NCBI GenBank assembly: GCA_023412915.1
Contig: JAEZRE010000020.1
Span: forward strand, 248,001-312,000
Origin: Bacillota bacterium
GTDB taxonomy: Bacteria; Bacillota; Clostridia; Acetivibrionales; DTU013
DNA: 64,000 nt
Reading direction: 5' to 3'
Each line of letters opens with the position of its first letter. The stretch's first letter is position 1. Made by a program: the position numbers and the translations under genes. Under the pieces are notes generated by a model, which saw nothing but the letters and a program-made list of their open reading frames with translations, made no database searches and was not told where the DNA came from. Positions 25,562-33,865 of this stretch are shown in pieces.

Positions 25562-26419
25562 TCAATTGATAGGGAAGTATATATCCATATATGTCGTCCC
25601 GTCGATTTCCAATACCTCCTCCAGCCAATAGCGTTCCTTGTCGCAGGATGCTTTGTACCCTTTATCATTGACCCAGTTTACAAGAGCCTTCCAGCCCCTC
25701 GGAATGGTATCGAAAGGGTTCGAAAACGGGTCAGTTATGCGCAAAACGGCATATTTGCACCCTTCGACCTTTTTTATGACAACACCTTTATCAGCCTGCG
25801 TATTTTCGCCGACTTTTACCCAGAACTCATAACCCCGCAGCCCTTTGCTTCTTTCTTCGTCGCTTACCGGTATATCGAAACCGAATTTTCTCGCTTTCGG
25901 ATCGACGCCGTTTTCCTTGATCCATTCGTTGAGGAATGCTATTACCTCTTCTTCCGGATTTCCACTCACGACTTTTGCACTGGCTACAAACATGGTATCA
26001 AGGTTTTCAAACCTTACTTCGCTGAATATACTATCCATTTGCTTACCTCCATATGTGTTGATATTAAATTCCTTAAGGGCGGGTTTTTTAGGGATAGAAT
26101 AATTTACGTCCCTGAATTTACTGGGATTATCTCCGAACTCCTGCAGAAAGGCCCTGCTGAAGGAACGCTCCGAGCTATAGCTGTAATCCAGCGCCACGTC
26201 GAGTATACGCCTGCCCTGACATATGTCATACATCGCATGTGCCAGCTTCCTCTTTCTCACATAATCCATTACAGAGATTCCCACATACATTCCAAAGAGG
26301 CGATAGTAATGGTACTTCGAGAAGCCTGCGACATTAGCGTATTCTTCGATCGTGACCTCCTGTTTTACATTTTCCTCAATAAAGTCGATGGACTTTTGCA
26401 AATATTCAATATAACCCAC
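25562..26419 (-). CDS. AraC-family regulator with GyrI-like effector domain, 285 aa
   Basis: Two N-terminal helix-turn-helix motifs (EEYANVAGFSKYHYYRLF and LDVALDYSYSSERSFSRAF), then a GyrI-like ligand-binding domain from about residue 125. Same architecture as the regulator at 12158 but not a close copy. The start is GTG 26419, 8 nt from AGGAG; GTG 26428 abuts that site. Inducer and targets are unknown. Confidence 0.88.
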   Translation of the reverse strand: MGYIEYLQKSIDFIEENVKQEVTIEEYANVAGFSKYHYYRLFGMYVGISVMDYVRKRKLAHAMYDICQGRRILDVALDYSYSSERSFSRAFLQEFGDNPSKFRDVNYSIPKKPALKEFNINTYGGKQMDSIFSEVRFENLDTMFVASAKVVSGNPEEEVIAFLNEWIKENGVDPKARKFGFDIPVSDEERSKGLRGYEFWVKVGENTQADKGVVIKKVEGCKYAVLRITDPFSNPFDTIPRGWKALVNWVNDKGYKASCDKERYWLEEVLEIDGTTYMDIYFPIN

Positions 26420-26602
26420 CTTATTCACTCCTCGCTGCAGCGATGATTAAATTATACCTTTATTTGAAAACGCTGACAGGACATTTTGTGCTATTTATTT
26501 TTTAGGGAGGGGGATCGTAGGATGGGCTATTTGTCTGCAGGCTATATTTGATATAATGGAACTGATATATTCTGTCAGAAGCGTAATTGTGCAGGGGGAT
26601 AT

Positions 26603-27088
26603 GTGCTTAAGTTCACTATATGTTTTATAAAGCAAAAAGATAAGCTTTTGTTGATCAACAGGGAATATCCGGCCTGGATGGGCAGCTGGAACGGGGTAGG
26701 CGGCAAGCTCGAGACTGGCGAGACACCGCTTGCGTGCATTATCCGGGAGGTCTATGAAGAAACCGGCATTAGACTGAATACGGTTGATTACAAGGGCACT
26801 GTAATCTGGGAGTTCGACGGTGCTTTAACCGGTGGCATGTATGCTTTTATTGCGGAAATTCCGGAGGATTATGTCTATGAAACGCCCAGAAAGACCAGCG
26901 AGGGTATTTTGGACTGGAAGAGTATAGCATGGATACTTGATCCTGAAAATACGGGCGTTGCCGGGAATTTACCAAAGTTCCTGCCCAAGCTGTTGAATGA
27001 TGAGAATCTTTATGAGCACAGGTGCTTTTTCAAAAATAATGTGCTGACCGGGGTCGAATCAATTTCGATTGATGGCTACGGTAATTAG
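26603..27088 (+). CDS. Nudix hydrolase, 161 aa
   Basis: Nudix box from GGKLETGET to REVYEETGI near residues 34-56, preceded by a short N-terminal strand (TICFIKQKDKLLLINRE) as in 8-oxo-dGTPase-like enzymes. The start is GTG 26603, close behind AGGGGG. A nucleotide-pool or metabolite diphosphatase; substrate not determined. Confidence 0.88.
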   Translation: MLKFTICFIKQKDKLLLINREYPAWMGSWNGVGGKLETGETPLACIIREVYEETGIRLNTVDYKGTVIWEFDGALTGGMYAFIAEIPEDYVYETPRKTSEGILDWKSIAWILDPENTGVAGNLPKFLPKLLNDENLYEHRCFFKNNVLTGVESISIDGYGN

Positions 27089-27113
27089 TGTAATTAGATA
27101 CAAAATCGATAGT

Positions 27114-27143
27114 ATTGACAGAATGCAAAATCCAATGTTATTA
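27114..27143 (+). promoter_or_regulatory. Promoter of tRNA-Thr
   Basis: TTGACA at 27114-27119 and TATTAT at 27138-27143, 18-bp spacer, 45 nt before the tRNA. Confidence 0.75.
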
Positions 27144-27187
27144 TAGTGTAGCAATCGGGAAACTGGTTGCTTGAAACATGTTAGCAT

Positions 27188-27263
27188 GCTGGTGTAGCTC
27201 AGCAGGTAGAGCAGCTGACTTGTAATCAGCAGGTCGGGGGTTCGATTCCGTCCACCAGCTCCA
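27188..27263 (+). tRNA. tRNA-Thr (anticodon TGT), insertion site of the cassette array
   Basis: Acceptor strands GCTGGTG/CACCAGC, anticodon stem GCTGA/TCAGC with loop CTTGTAA (TGT, reads ACA), T-arm with TTCGATT, encoded CCA. The 48 nt from 27216 (anticodon stem) to 27263 recur four more times downstream in the same orientation. It is the only complete copy and the only one with a tRNA promoter. Confidence 0.97.
27216..27263 (+). repeat. Core repeat 1 (within intact tRNA-Thr)
   Basis: Reference copy of the 48-nt core: TGACTTGTAATCAGC, then the variable loop, T-arm, acceptor 3' strand and CCA. The left boundary falls in the anticodon stem-loop, the usual crossover site of tyrosine recombinases that use tRNA genes. 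Confidence 0.93.
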
Positions 27264-27268
27264 AACTT

Positions 27269-27303
27269 AAAAACCGCTTGTCCGTAGGGATGGGCGGTTT
27301 TTG
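27269..27303 (+). terminator. Terminator after tRNA-Thr, also cassette left edge
   Basis: AAAACCGCTTGTCC pairs with GGATGGGCGGTTTT (wobbles), then T-run. Versions of the same hairpin with compensating changes follow each tRNA-Thr half copy downstream. Confidence 0.88.
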
Positions 27304-27437
27304 CATTTTCAAATTATTTAAAAAAGATAGCGGTATTCATTGTTTTTAGATGTTATAAGCGGTTGGAAGCGGTTTAGGTAAGTTGTCAAATCATGAGATC
27401 TTAAGATATTAATATACAACGTCTACATAACCATTGT

Positions 27438-27466
27438 TTGACTGTATGGGAAATTGCTGATATTAT
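27438..27466 (+). promoter_or_regulatory. Cassette promoter P-A
   Basis: TTGACT at 27438-27443, 17-bp spacer, TATTAT at 27461-27466, about 60 nt before the first cargo gene. The spacer (GTATGGGAAATTGCTGA) is shared with the other cassettes. Confidence 0.8.
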
Positions 27467-27524
27467 TGTTGCATATCAGGATAATGTTATGAAGAACCGA
27501 TAATTTATATTAGGCGGTATATCA

Positions 27525-28073
27525 ATGAAAAAGCTGTTAACTGTGCTTGTAGTCTTTGTCTACATGGTACCACTATCGCTTTTCCTGACTTTTTATCAGA
27601 TTTTTACAAAAGGAATGAAAGATTCATTAGAATTAGCCATTTTCACAATTCCATTATTACTCATGATTGCAGTTTGTATATTGGTAGCTGTAAACATCGT
27701 TGAAGCGGTTCATTCAATAATACGGGTACAAGATTTGTCGTTCAGAACAGTTATGATTTTCAAATTGAGTCTTATACCATTCTATATAGTAAATTTTGTT
27801 TGTTGGATGATTGCTTCAATGGTATTCCATATTGCAATAATTATTTGGCCAATGATTCCATTTATCATTGCATACACTTATTTTACCTTACTTGGCACAT
27901 CTGCATATACGATAGCCAAACTGTTCACTTTACGAAAAAGCAAGATTATTACCACAAAACAATTTGTAATCCATTGTATATTACAGATTATTTTTACGGC
28001 AGATGTGATAGACATCATTTATTTAGCGATAAAGCAAAAAAAGTTTAAATCCATATTAGTGCAACAACAATAG
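27525..28073 (+). CDS. Cassette A membrane protein, 182 aa
   Basis: Four to five hydrophobic segments separated by short charged loops, ending in a basic tail (KQKKFKSILVQQQ). GGCGG upstream of ATG 27525. No family recognised. First gene behind the cassette promoter. AT-rich codon use, unlike the nearby Nudix and AraC genes. Confidence 0.75.
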   Translation: MKKLLTVLVVFVYMVPLSLFLTFYQIFTKGMKDSLELAIFTIPLLLMIAVCILVAVNIVEAVHSIIRVQDLSFRTVMIFKLSLIPFYIVNFVCWMIASMVFHIAIIIWPMIPFIIAYTYFTLLGTSAYTIAKLFTLRKSKIITTKQFVIHCILQIIFTADVIDIIYLAIKQKKFKSILVQQQ

Positions 28074-28183
28074 ATTATAAGCATCTATCAGAATATGCTG
28101 CTGTATAATATTTTTTAGAAAAGCAACACAACAAATCCATATAATAGCTATGATAGAAGCTTTCGAAAGGAAGAAGGGGTTAT

Positions 28184-28573
28184 GTGATTTCATCAATATC
28201 TAAAGAAAAAATCTCCAAAGATTATTCGTTTGGGCTAAAAACATCACAACTTGAAGAGTTACTCAGGAATGGTAATATCAATACTGACGTAACTTTGTAT
28301 TATTGGAAGCCCCAACTAATTGGTTCTATTTTTGAAGTGCATTATTGGCTACCTAATAAAAATATCCCTTATAATCGCTTATACATAAGGGCTGGAGCAA
28401 TATTGAGAAAAGATATACATTTTGTCAGAGAGGGTTTACATACAAAAGTTTTACCTGAATTTTTGAAATGGATAAAGAGTATTGAACAAATGGAAGAATC
28501 ATCGACGCATTACTCTCAGCGATACTTTAACGCAGACTTCCATGATAATAAAATTTCAATAGAATCAGATTGA
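28184..28573 (+). CDS. Cassette A hypothetical protein, 129 aa
   Basis: GTG 28184 after AAGAAGGGG. Soluble; Tyr and Trp-rich middle (TLYYWKPQLIGSIFEVHYWLP) and an acidic C-terminus. No family recognised. It follows a short AACAAATCCAT motif that recurs between cargo genes across the array. Confidence 0.65.
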   Translation: MISSISKEKISKDYSFGLKTSQLEELLRNGNINTDVTLYYWKPQLIGSIFEVHYWLPNKNIPYNRLYIRAGAILRKDIHFVREGLHTKVLPEFLKWIKSIEQMEESSTHYSQRYFNADFHDNKISIESD

Positions 28574-28617
28574 AAACATAAAATGTGGAATTGTAACAAA
28601 TATATAAGAAACGAAAG

Positions 28618-28786
28618 ACTTTTTAAGGTGAACCTATAAATATTCGGTTTTGCCAACCCATAACTCATTCACCAAATAGTTTATAAGTTGATAAAATGTG
28701 TTGGAACAATGTATTCAGGTTGTGAAGAACTATCAGAATCTATTCATAACAGCTTCATATCAATACTTTCAAGGCTTTGATTATAA
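28618..28786 (+). repeat. Conserved cassette right end, copy A
   Basis: About 170 nt directly before core repeat 2. It shares long stretches (ACTCATTCACCAAATAG, AACAATGTATTCAGGTTGTG, ATCAATACTTTCAAGG) with the sequence before core repeats 3, 4 and 5. Short GTGAAG direct repeats inside it could be recombinase arm sites. Confidence 0.8.
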
Positions 28787-28834
28787 TGACTTGTAATCAG
28801 CAGGTCGGGGGTTCGATTCCGTCCACCAGCTCCA
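28787..28834 (+). repeat. Core repeat 2 (tRNA-Thr 3' part, 48/48 identical)
   Basis: All 48 nt match 27216-27263, including the CCA. No 5' tRNA half precedes it, so it cannot make a tRNA. Confidence 0.97.
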
Positions 28835-29046
28835 ACGTTGAAGGCCGTTTGTCCGTAAGGATAGGCGGCTTTCGAGTTTTCATATTACATAAAAAAGATA
28901 GTGGTATTCGTTGTTTATAGGTGTTATAAGCGGTTTGAAGTGGTTCGAGTAAGTTGTCAAACCATGGGTCCTAAAGATATTGATATGGTTGAAAGTATTG
29001 TCAATTATAAGCATGGACATAATTCAAAAGGCTACATAACAACCGT

Positions 29047-29076
29047 TTGACAATATGGGAAAAATCTTGATATTAT
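29047..29076 (+). promoter_or_regulatory. Cassette promoter P-B
   Basis: TTGACA at 29047-29052, 18-bp spacer ATATGGGAAAAATCTTGA, TATTAT at 29071-29076, about 54 nt before the lipoprotein gene. Confidence 0.8.
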
Positions 29077-29129
29077 TAATGCGAAATAGATAAGACGAAG
29101 TTAGAATGTTGATTTATGAGGTAATTTAC

Positions 29130-30758
29130 ATGAACCATAAAATGATTTTGTTTATTACTCTGATAATCACTATAGCTCTTTTTTTTGGATGTAGTAATAC
29201 AAATGAGACGACCACAAATAACGTTCATTCAGAAAAAATAATCACACAAAAGACAACAAGTACAAATACAGAAAATATTCCACATGAAAACTTTTTTGGT
29301 CATTGGATAATCAAAAGAGAATTGGCATATGGGCGTGTAGGTACTTATAGTAAAGATGACATAAAAAAGATGATAGGCAAAGATATGAGTTTTTCAAGTG
29401 AAAGAGCAAGCTGCTTTGGAGACGATATAAGCTATCTAGGCGAGACTATAGAGAACCCCATATATGAAAATACAGTTATATCAGAGAATAAGTTTGAATC
29501 TGACAATTATGTTACATTTGATAAATTGGGGGTAAAAAGTAACTCAATCATTCAAATTACAGCCGCTAATTCTAATGACAACGGATGTACCTTTTTCATT
29601 AAAGATGATAATACATTAATCGTTGTTGGTGGTGGAGTATTCCTTGAGCTTGAAAGAAAACAGCAAGAATCAACTTCGTTATCTCCAACGTCTTCAACAA
29701 AATCAACATCTTTAGCAGCAGATTCCTCAAACCTAAAAGAAAAGGCTACATTAACTACGGATGAAGTAACGAAACTAATGCAAAAGTTCCATGAATTAGA
29801 GGATTCAGCATATGCTGATATGACTGATAGCTCAGGGTTTTATATATTTTTTCAGTTCAATGCTATTGATGGAAAGGGTACGGCTACAACATGGACAGTT
29901 AATCCTTCGAATGGTGATGTTTACGACTTGAGTGGAAAGATAGTCTTAAATTTACTAACCACACCCACAACTGTATCTACACCTAAACTCACAATTGCAC
30001 CCACATCAAAAAAAATAACTGAAAATGAAGCGTTAGATATTATCAAAGATATAATAGACAAAAAGGTAATTACATTATCTGAACCAGACTCCAATTGTCA
30101 AGTTCAGAATTTTGGAACAAGTAATAAGGACGGCGATAATTACCATATTATTCGGATAGCATATATTGACTCTAATAATAATGCTAATACGGAAACTTTA
30201 GCACGTTACTGGGTATCAGAATCTTCAGAAGAAGTGTTCCAACAAGATTTGTTTACAGGTAATTTATCCAAGGTTGAAAGTTCTGGAAATGTAAATACTG
30301 CCTCATCTAAGAGTCAAGATAATCTGGTATTTACAATGGCTGAAATAGAATCATATTTTCTGCAAAGTAAGCAAGACCTTATTAAACACTTTGGAAAGGA
30401 TTATTCTGAAGGGGCTTTGACTATAGATGAATGCCATGTTCCGCTTAATGTTGTAATGTATCATAATGGGTTAACATTTTTTAATTTATCAGACAATGAC
30501 AGTACACCAACAAGAATTGAATGTTCAGATGGGGTAGAAATTGATGGACTAAAAAATGGTATGAGTTTTAACCAGATTCAAAAGGTTTTTGGTAAAAAAG
30601 AAATTGCAAAAACTTGGATTGCAAATGAGGAAAACGTTGCATATAAAATGACATATACTTTTGATAAAGTCAGCCTTGAAGTTTTATCTTACAATACTGA
30701 TGGTTCAAATTCGTATCTTGCATTTATTGAAGATAGTAATAAGATTCACGAGAGGTAA
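29130..30758 (+). CDS. Cassette B secreted lipoprotein, 542 aa
   Basis: A lipoprotein signal with lipobox LFFGC near residues 20-24. The mature protein is Ser/Thr-rich in its linkers (STSLSPTSSTKSTS and TTPTTVSTPKLTIAPTS) and has three or four small domains between them. ATG 29130 is preceded by GAGG; an upstream in-frame ATG at 29106 is less likely. I do not recognise a family. Single cargo gene of cassette B. Confidence 0.8.
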   Translation: MNHKMILFITLIITIALFFGCSNTNETTTNNVHSEKIITQKTTSTNTENIPHENFFGHWIIKRELAYGRVGTYSKDDIKKMIGKDMSFSSERASCFGDDISYLGETIENPIYENTVISENKFESDNYVTFDKLGVKSNSIIQITAANSNDNGCTFFIKDDNTLIVVGGGVFLELERKQQESTSLSPTSSTKSTSLAADSSNLKEKATLTTDEVTKLMQKFHELEDSAYADMTDSSGFYIFFQFNAIDGKGTATTWTVNPSNGDVYDLSGKIVLNLLTTPTTVSTPKLTIAPTSKKITENEALDIIKDIIDKKVITLSEPDSNCQVQNFGTSNKDGDNYHIIRIAYIDSNNNANTETLARYWVSESSEEVFQQDLFTGNLSKVESSGNVNTASSKSQDNLVFTMAEIESYFLQSKQDLIKHFGKDYSEGALTIDECHVPLNVVMYHNGLTFFNLSDNDSTPTRIECSDGVEIDGLKNGMSFNQIQKVFGKKEIAKTWIANEENVAYKMTYTFDKVSLEVLSYNTDGSNSYLAFIEDSNKIHER

Positions 30759-30787
30759 TATGTAACTGCAACAAATCCATAATACAT

Positions 30788-30973
30788 GCAAGACTTTCGA
30801 AGTGAATCTATGAATATACGAATTTGCACACCCTCAACTCATTCACCAAATAGTTTATAATCTGATAAAAGGTGCTGAAACAATGTATTCAGGTTGTGAA
30901 GCGTAGTAGTGAAGAACTGTCAGAATCTACTCATAACAGCTTCGTATCAATGTTTTCAAGGTTTTGTTTATAA
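30788..30973 (+). repeat. Conserved cassette right end, copy B
   Basis: Aligns with 28618-28786 (ACTCATTCACCAAATAG, AACAATGTATTCAGGTTGTG, AACAGCTTCGTATCAAT) with small insertions. Confidence 0.8.
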
Positions 30974-31021
30974 TGACTTGTAATCAGCAGGTCGGGGGTT
31001 CGATTCCGTCCACCAGCTCCA
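30974..31021 (+). repeat. Core repeat 3 (tRNA-Thr 3' part, 48/48 identical)
   Basis: Exact match to 27216-27263. It is followed by a broken terminator and then by GC-rich element G2. Confidence 0.97.
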
Positions 31022-31048
31022 TAGAAAAAACGCCTATCCGGAGGATGG

Positions 31049-31106
31049 GCGCGAGGATCTTCGGGGAGCCAGGTGATCCGAGCGGACAGCGCAGCGAAGC
31101 GGCGCG
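31049..31106 (+). mobile_element. GC-rich tRNA-end element G2, left end truncated
   Basis: The core from GCGCGAGGAT to GCGAAGCGGCGCG nearly matches G1 and G3. Its left part, including the inverted T-arm, is missing, and it is fused to a tRNA-Thr terminator stem (GCCTATCC...GGATGGGC). A 22-nt T-arm/acceptor copy follows at 31107-31128, and then a full terminator. Confidence 0.75.
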
Positions 31107-31128
31107 TCGATTCCGTCCACCAGCTCCA
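31107..31128 (+). repeat. Partial tRNA-Thr end (22 nt) after G2
   Basis: From TCGATTCC of the T-loop to CCA, exact match to the tRNA-Thr end. It starts at the same T-loop position as the tRNA-Asp duplication at 25396. Confidence 0.92.
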
Positions 31129-31352
31129 AACATAAAAACCGCTTGTCCGTAGGGATAGGCGGTTTTTGCATTTTTAAATTATATAGAAAAAATAACGTTA
31201 TTCGTTGTTTATAGATGTTATAAGCGGTTGGAAGCTGTTCAAATAAGTTACGAAAACCATGAGATATTAAGATGTTGATATGGTAGAATGTAATGCTTAT
31301 TTTCTATGCTTCCATAATGCTTTAGTCTACATAAGATAAATACTTTCTCGAA

Positions 31353-31381
31353 TTGACCATATTGGAAATTATTGATATTAT
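31353..31381 (+). promoter_or_regulatory. Cassette promoter P-C
   Basis: TTGACC at 31353-31358, 17-bp spacer ATATTGGAAATTATTGA, TATTAT at 31376-31381, 55 nt before the cargo start. Confidence 0.8.
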
Positions 31382-31435
31382 AATTAGCTGTACTGGGCGA
31401 AATTGTAATCCCTTATTGTATATGAGGTGAAAAAT

Positions 31436-32038
31436 TTGTCTGATGAGGTAAAGTATTTTGTAAACATTCTTCTATATGATAGGTCTGTTAACTGTTTTGT
31501 AGATAATAAAAAATTGAGCTACAAAAACTGGCAAAATGAGTTTCATTTTGAAACTTCTCAAGTTAATTCTGGAGTAAATGAAATAATTTTTGAAGAAAGT
31601 AAATGGTGTGAATCAGGATTATTGATGTTACTTTTTCTCCCGTTGTGTGCATTAATATCTATATTAACGTTTCCTTTTAATAAAAATATATATTGTGATG
31701 GCAAGAAGCCATATAAAGAGAAATTACTGCTTAGTGTAAATATAAAAAGCAACATAGATATTACTATTTCGGATGCAAGCTCCAGTTTAAAAGATTCATG
31801 TTGTACGTTAAGTACAGTTCCCACAAATAATCCCAGTGGTTCAAGTAATATAGTTTCTACTGAATATACAAAAGTAAAATGTTCTAAAAAGGGTGTTTCA
31901 ATTTGGATTATTAGTCAAGTTTTCTGGACAGGTGTTTTTTGTACACTACTTTTTTTATTTCATATCGCGTTAATAAAAGCAGTGGCAATAATAATCTTTG
32001 TGGCTGTTTTCATATGGGTTTTATATAATGCTCAATAA
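31436..32038 (+). CDS. Cassette C membrane protein, 200 aa
   Basis: TTG 31436 lies 6 nt after GAGGTG; GTG 31427 overlaps that site. One hydrophobic hairpin near residues 65-85 and two C-terminal helices (VFWTGVFCTLLFLFHIA and following), with a soluble N-terminal and central part. It resembles no family I know. The same GAGGTG-plus-TTG start is used by the first gene of cassette D. Confidence 0.72.
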   Translation: MSDEVKYFVNILLYDRSVNCFVDNKKLSYKNWQNEFHFETSQVNSGVNEIIFEESKWCESGLLMLLFLPLCALISILTFPFNKNIYCDGKKPYKEKLLLSVNIKSNIDITISDASSSLKDSCCTLSTVPTNNPSGSSNIVSTEYTKVKCSKKGVSIWIISQVFWTGVFCTLLFLFHIALIKAVAIIIFVAVFIWVLYNAQ

Positions 32039-32127
32039 ATGTTATTGAAACAGTTCGCATTCTTCACAAAATTTGCAGCCTCAACAAACCAACAAATACA
32101 TGAATGGCTCTTTTAAGGTGAAATCTA

Positions 32128-32184
32128 TGAATAAGCGAATAAGTAGAAAATTACATAAGAAATACCTGAGGGATGGATACTGAA
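32128..32184 (+). pseudogene. Remnant of a small cargo gene (18 codons)
   Basis: ATG 32128 to TGA 32184 reads MNKRISRKLHKKYLRDGY. It matches the start of the 108-aa gene at 35385 (MKKRLEKKLHKKYLSDIV) and then breaks off. It has an AAGGTG site. It is evidence that cargo families recur in different cassettes and that some are decayed. Confidence 0.6.
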
Positions 32185-32215
32185 GTAATCTGATTAGCAA
32201 AATGCAATCGTAACA

Positions 32216-32359
32216 GACCCGCAACTCATTCACTAATGGTTTATAAGATTATAAACGGTGCTGAAACAATGTATTCAGGTTGTGAAGTGCAGTTGTGAAT
32301 AACTATAGGAATTGACCGATAATAGCTTTATATCAATACTTTCGAGGTTTAATTTTTAA
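32216..32359 (+). repeat. Conserved cassette right end, copy C
   Basis: Shares AACTCATTCACTAATGG, AACAATGTATTCAGGTTGTG and ATCAATACTTTCGAGG with the other right ends, slightly more diverged. Confidence 0.78.
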
Positions 32360-32407
32360 TGACTTGTAATCAGCAGGTCGGGGGTTCGATTCCGTCCACT
32401 AGCTGCA
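32360..32407 (+). repeat. Core repeat 4 (46/48 identical to tRNA-Thr)
   Basis: Two differences, both in the acceptor end (CCACTAGCTGCA instead of CCACCAGCTCCA). Confidence 0.95.
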
Positions 32408-32460
32408 TAGAAAAAACGCTTATCCGGAGGATAGGCGTTTTTTCTATGCAGAAATGTAAA

Positions 32461-32584
32461 GGACGGAATCGAACCTTGCGGCACGAACCGGAAAGGAACG
32501 TGCTAAACGCACGTTCCGGGGCGAGTGCGCGAGGATCTCCGGGGAGCCAGGTGATCCGAGCGGACAGCGCAGCGAAGCGGCGCG
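32461..32584 (+). mobile_element. GC-rich tRNA-end element G3
   Basis: The most complete copy beside tRNA-Thr sequence. The left edge GGACGGAATCGA (32461-32472) is the exact reverse complement of the T-arm segment TCGATTCCGTCC that follows the right edge (32585). A 9-bp hairpin GGAACGTGC/GCACGTTCC at 32495-32517 replaces the palindrome of G1. The core at 32521-32584 is nearly identical to G1 and G2. Terminator-like repeats with GCTGCATAGAAAAA flank both sides. Confidence 0.78.
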
Positions 32585-32606
32585 TCGATTCCGTCCACCA
32601 GCTGCA
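32585..32606 (+). repeat. Partial tRNA-Thr end (22 nt) after G3
   Basis: TCGATTCC to the acceptor end, with CTGCA in place of CTCCA as in core repeat 4. It has the normal CACCAGC acceptor strand. Confidence 0.9.
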
Positions 32607-32849
32607 TAGAAAAACGCCTATCCGTAAGGATAGACGGCTTTTGTGCTTTCATATTACATAAAAAAGATAACGATATTCGTTGTTTATAGGTGTTATAATC
32701 GGTTGGAAGTGGTTCTGGTAAGTTGCCAAACCATGAGATCTTAAGGCATGGATATAATTGCATATAATACCTATTTGTCATGCCTCCATAATTTGTAGGA
32801 CTACATAAGACAACCATCCCACTTGGTCTTAGATTTCACAATTTCATGT

Positions 32850-32878
32850 TTGAATATATGGTAAATAATTGATATCAT
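32850..32878 (+). promoter_or_regulatory. Cassette promoter P-D (weaker)
   Basis: TTGAAT at 32850-32855, 17-bp spacer ATATGGTAAATAATTGA, TATCAT at 32873-32878. Same frame as the other cassette promoters but off consensus; the first gene begins only 290 nt later. Confidence 0.65.
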
Positions 32879-33169
32879 TAATGCATACTTGTTACAAAGT
32901 GAGAACTACCAATTTTTTAAAACAAGTGTTTTAACAGTATTATTTTTATAAGCATCTAAAAGGTAGAGGGCAAAGCTGCCCGCAACACAACATGGAACGG
33001 TGAAATTAAATTTATAGGAGAAACATACAACTATTAAAAGCATGAAATTAGAAGTTAATTCATTTCGCCATCTTAATAAAATATGAACTAACGGAAAATG
33101 GTAACTACAACAAATCCATATTACATCCTTGCTGGACAAAGTAAAGTAAGCAAATTGAGGTGAAAAGGT

Positions 33170-33577
33170 TTGGAATATAAATTTAAATCATATATGAAAA
33201 TCTACCTTTTTGTTTGGATAATAACTCTAATTACGGCTATTATTATTAGTTTTAATGCTTTAAAATCAGAAGGAACTATATATATCTACATGATAATATC
33301 TTGGCTTATCGTAATGGCTATAAATTATTATGAAGGGCATCGGCTTTTAAGTTATACAAAAGAGTATTACAAAGATGATTATAGGAAAATGAAATCCTTC
33401 GACGGAAAAGAAGGTGTTCAAAATGGATTTAGTACTATAGCTTTTGTATTTTCAGATGATAACTATAACGACAATATGCTAATTGCGTTGAAATCTAATT
33501 ATAAAAAGACAATGTTATTGTTGGTAGTTATGATTTTGAGTTACATTATTTTATATATCTTACTAATGTTTATATAG
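33170..33577 (+). CDS. Cassette D small membrane protein, 135 aa
   Basis: TTG 33170 after GAGGTGAAAAGGT. Two N-terminal helices and one C-terminal helix (TMLLLVVMILSYIILYILLMF), with a soluble loop of about 55 residues between. No family recognised. Confidence 0.72.
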   Translation: MEYKFKSYMKIYLFVWIITLITAIIISFNALKSEGTIYIYMIISWLIVMAINYYEGHRLLSYTKEYYKDDYRKMKSFDGKEGVQNGFSTIAFVFSDDNYNDNMLIALKSNYKKTMLLLVVMILSYIILYILLMFI

Positions 33578-33648
33578 AAAAAGACTTTTACCCTGAACTT
33601 CAAAAACGCAACTTCATGCTATCTATATTACAAGGTAGGTAGAGGCAT

Positions 33649-33843
33649 ATGGAATGGCACGGTGTTAAAACAAACGATGATATTCTTGAGTTAATGGAAA
33701 CTTTCGGATACTTTCATGATTCCTGCATAAAAGAGTTACATTATCAAAGCGGAAATTTTGTAAATGGCGTTTCATCAATGACAATGATTAACCAGCCATC
33801 TTACAATTTTATGTATGCTTCTATAATGCATCACTCTACATAA
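33649..33843 (+). pseudogene. Truncated gene, N-terminus of a WHGVxTNDDI-type hypothetical, 64 aa
   Basis: The start is well formed: AGGTAGAGG before ATG 33649. The N-terminus (MEWHGVKTNDDILELMETFGYFHDSC) looks like the beginning of a larger soluble family of about 150 residues, but the frame stops after 64 codons with a tail unlike the rest. It is probably cut by deletion or frameshift. The family assignment is from memory and is tentative. Confidence 0.5.
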
Positions 33844-33865
33844 AATAAGGACATTTGAGGTAAAT

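Larger units (their letters stand above)
27264..28834 (+). mobile_element. Cassette A of the tRNA-Thr array
   Basis: Bounded by core repeats 1 and 2. Left end: terminator (27269-27303), a conserved block to about 27411, and a promoter at 27438-27466. Cargo: a membrane protein (27525) and a hypothetical (28184). Right end: a conserved block from about 28618 to 28786. No recombinase gene. AT-rich compared with the flanking chromosome. Confidence 0.8.
28835..31021 (+). mobile_element. Cassette B of the tRNA-Thr array
   Basis: Between core repeats 2 and 3. The left-end block (28835 to about 28985) parallels cassette A: terminator, GATAG(T/C)GGTATTCGTTG, then TGTTATAAGCGGTT. Promoter at 29047-29076. 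One cargo gene, a 542-aa lipoprotein. Right-end block from about 30788 to 30973. Confidence 0.8.
31129..32407 (+). mobile_element. Cassette C of the tRNA-Thr array
   Basis: The left end begins after the partial tRNA end of G2 and matches cassettes A, B and D to about 31290. Promoter at 31353-31381, one main cargo gene (31436), a short gene remnant (32128), right-end block from about 32216, core repeat 4 at the end. Confidence 0.78.

Noticed and set aside
28787..28834. Additional tRNA-Thr genes at the repeat copies
   Set aside because: The 5' half (acceptor 5' strand and D-arm) is missing at every downstream copy, so no cloverleaf can form.
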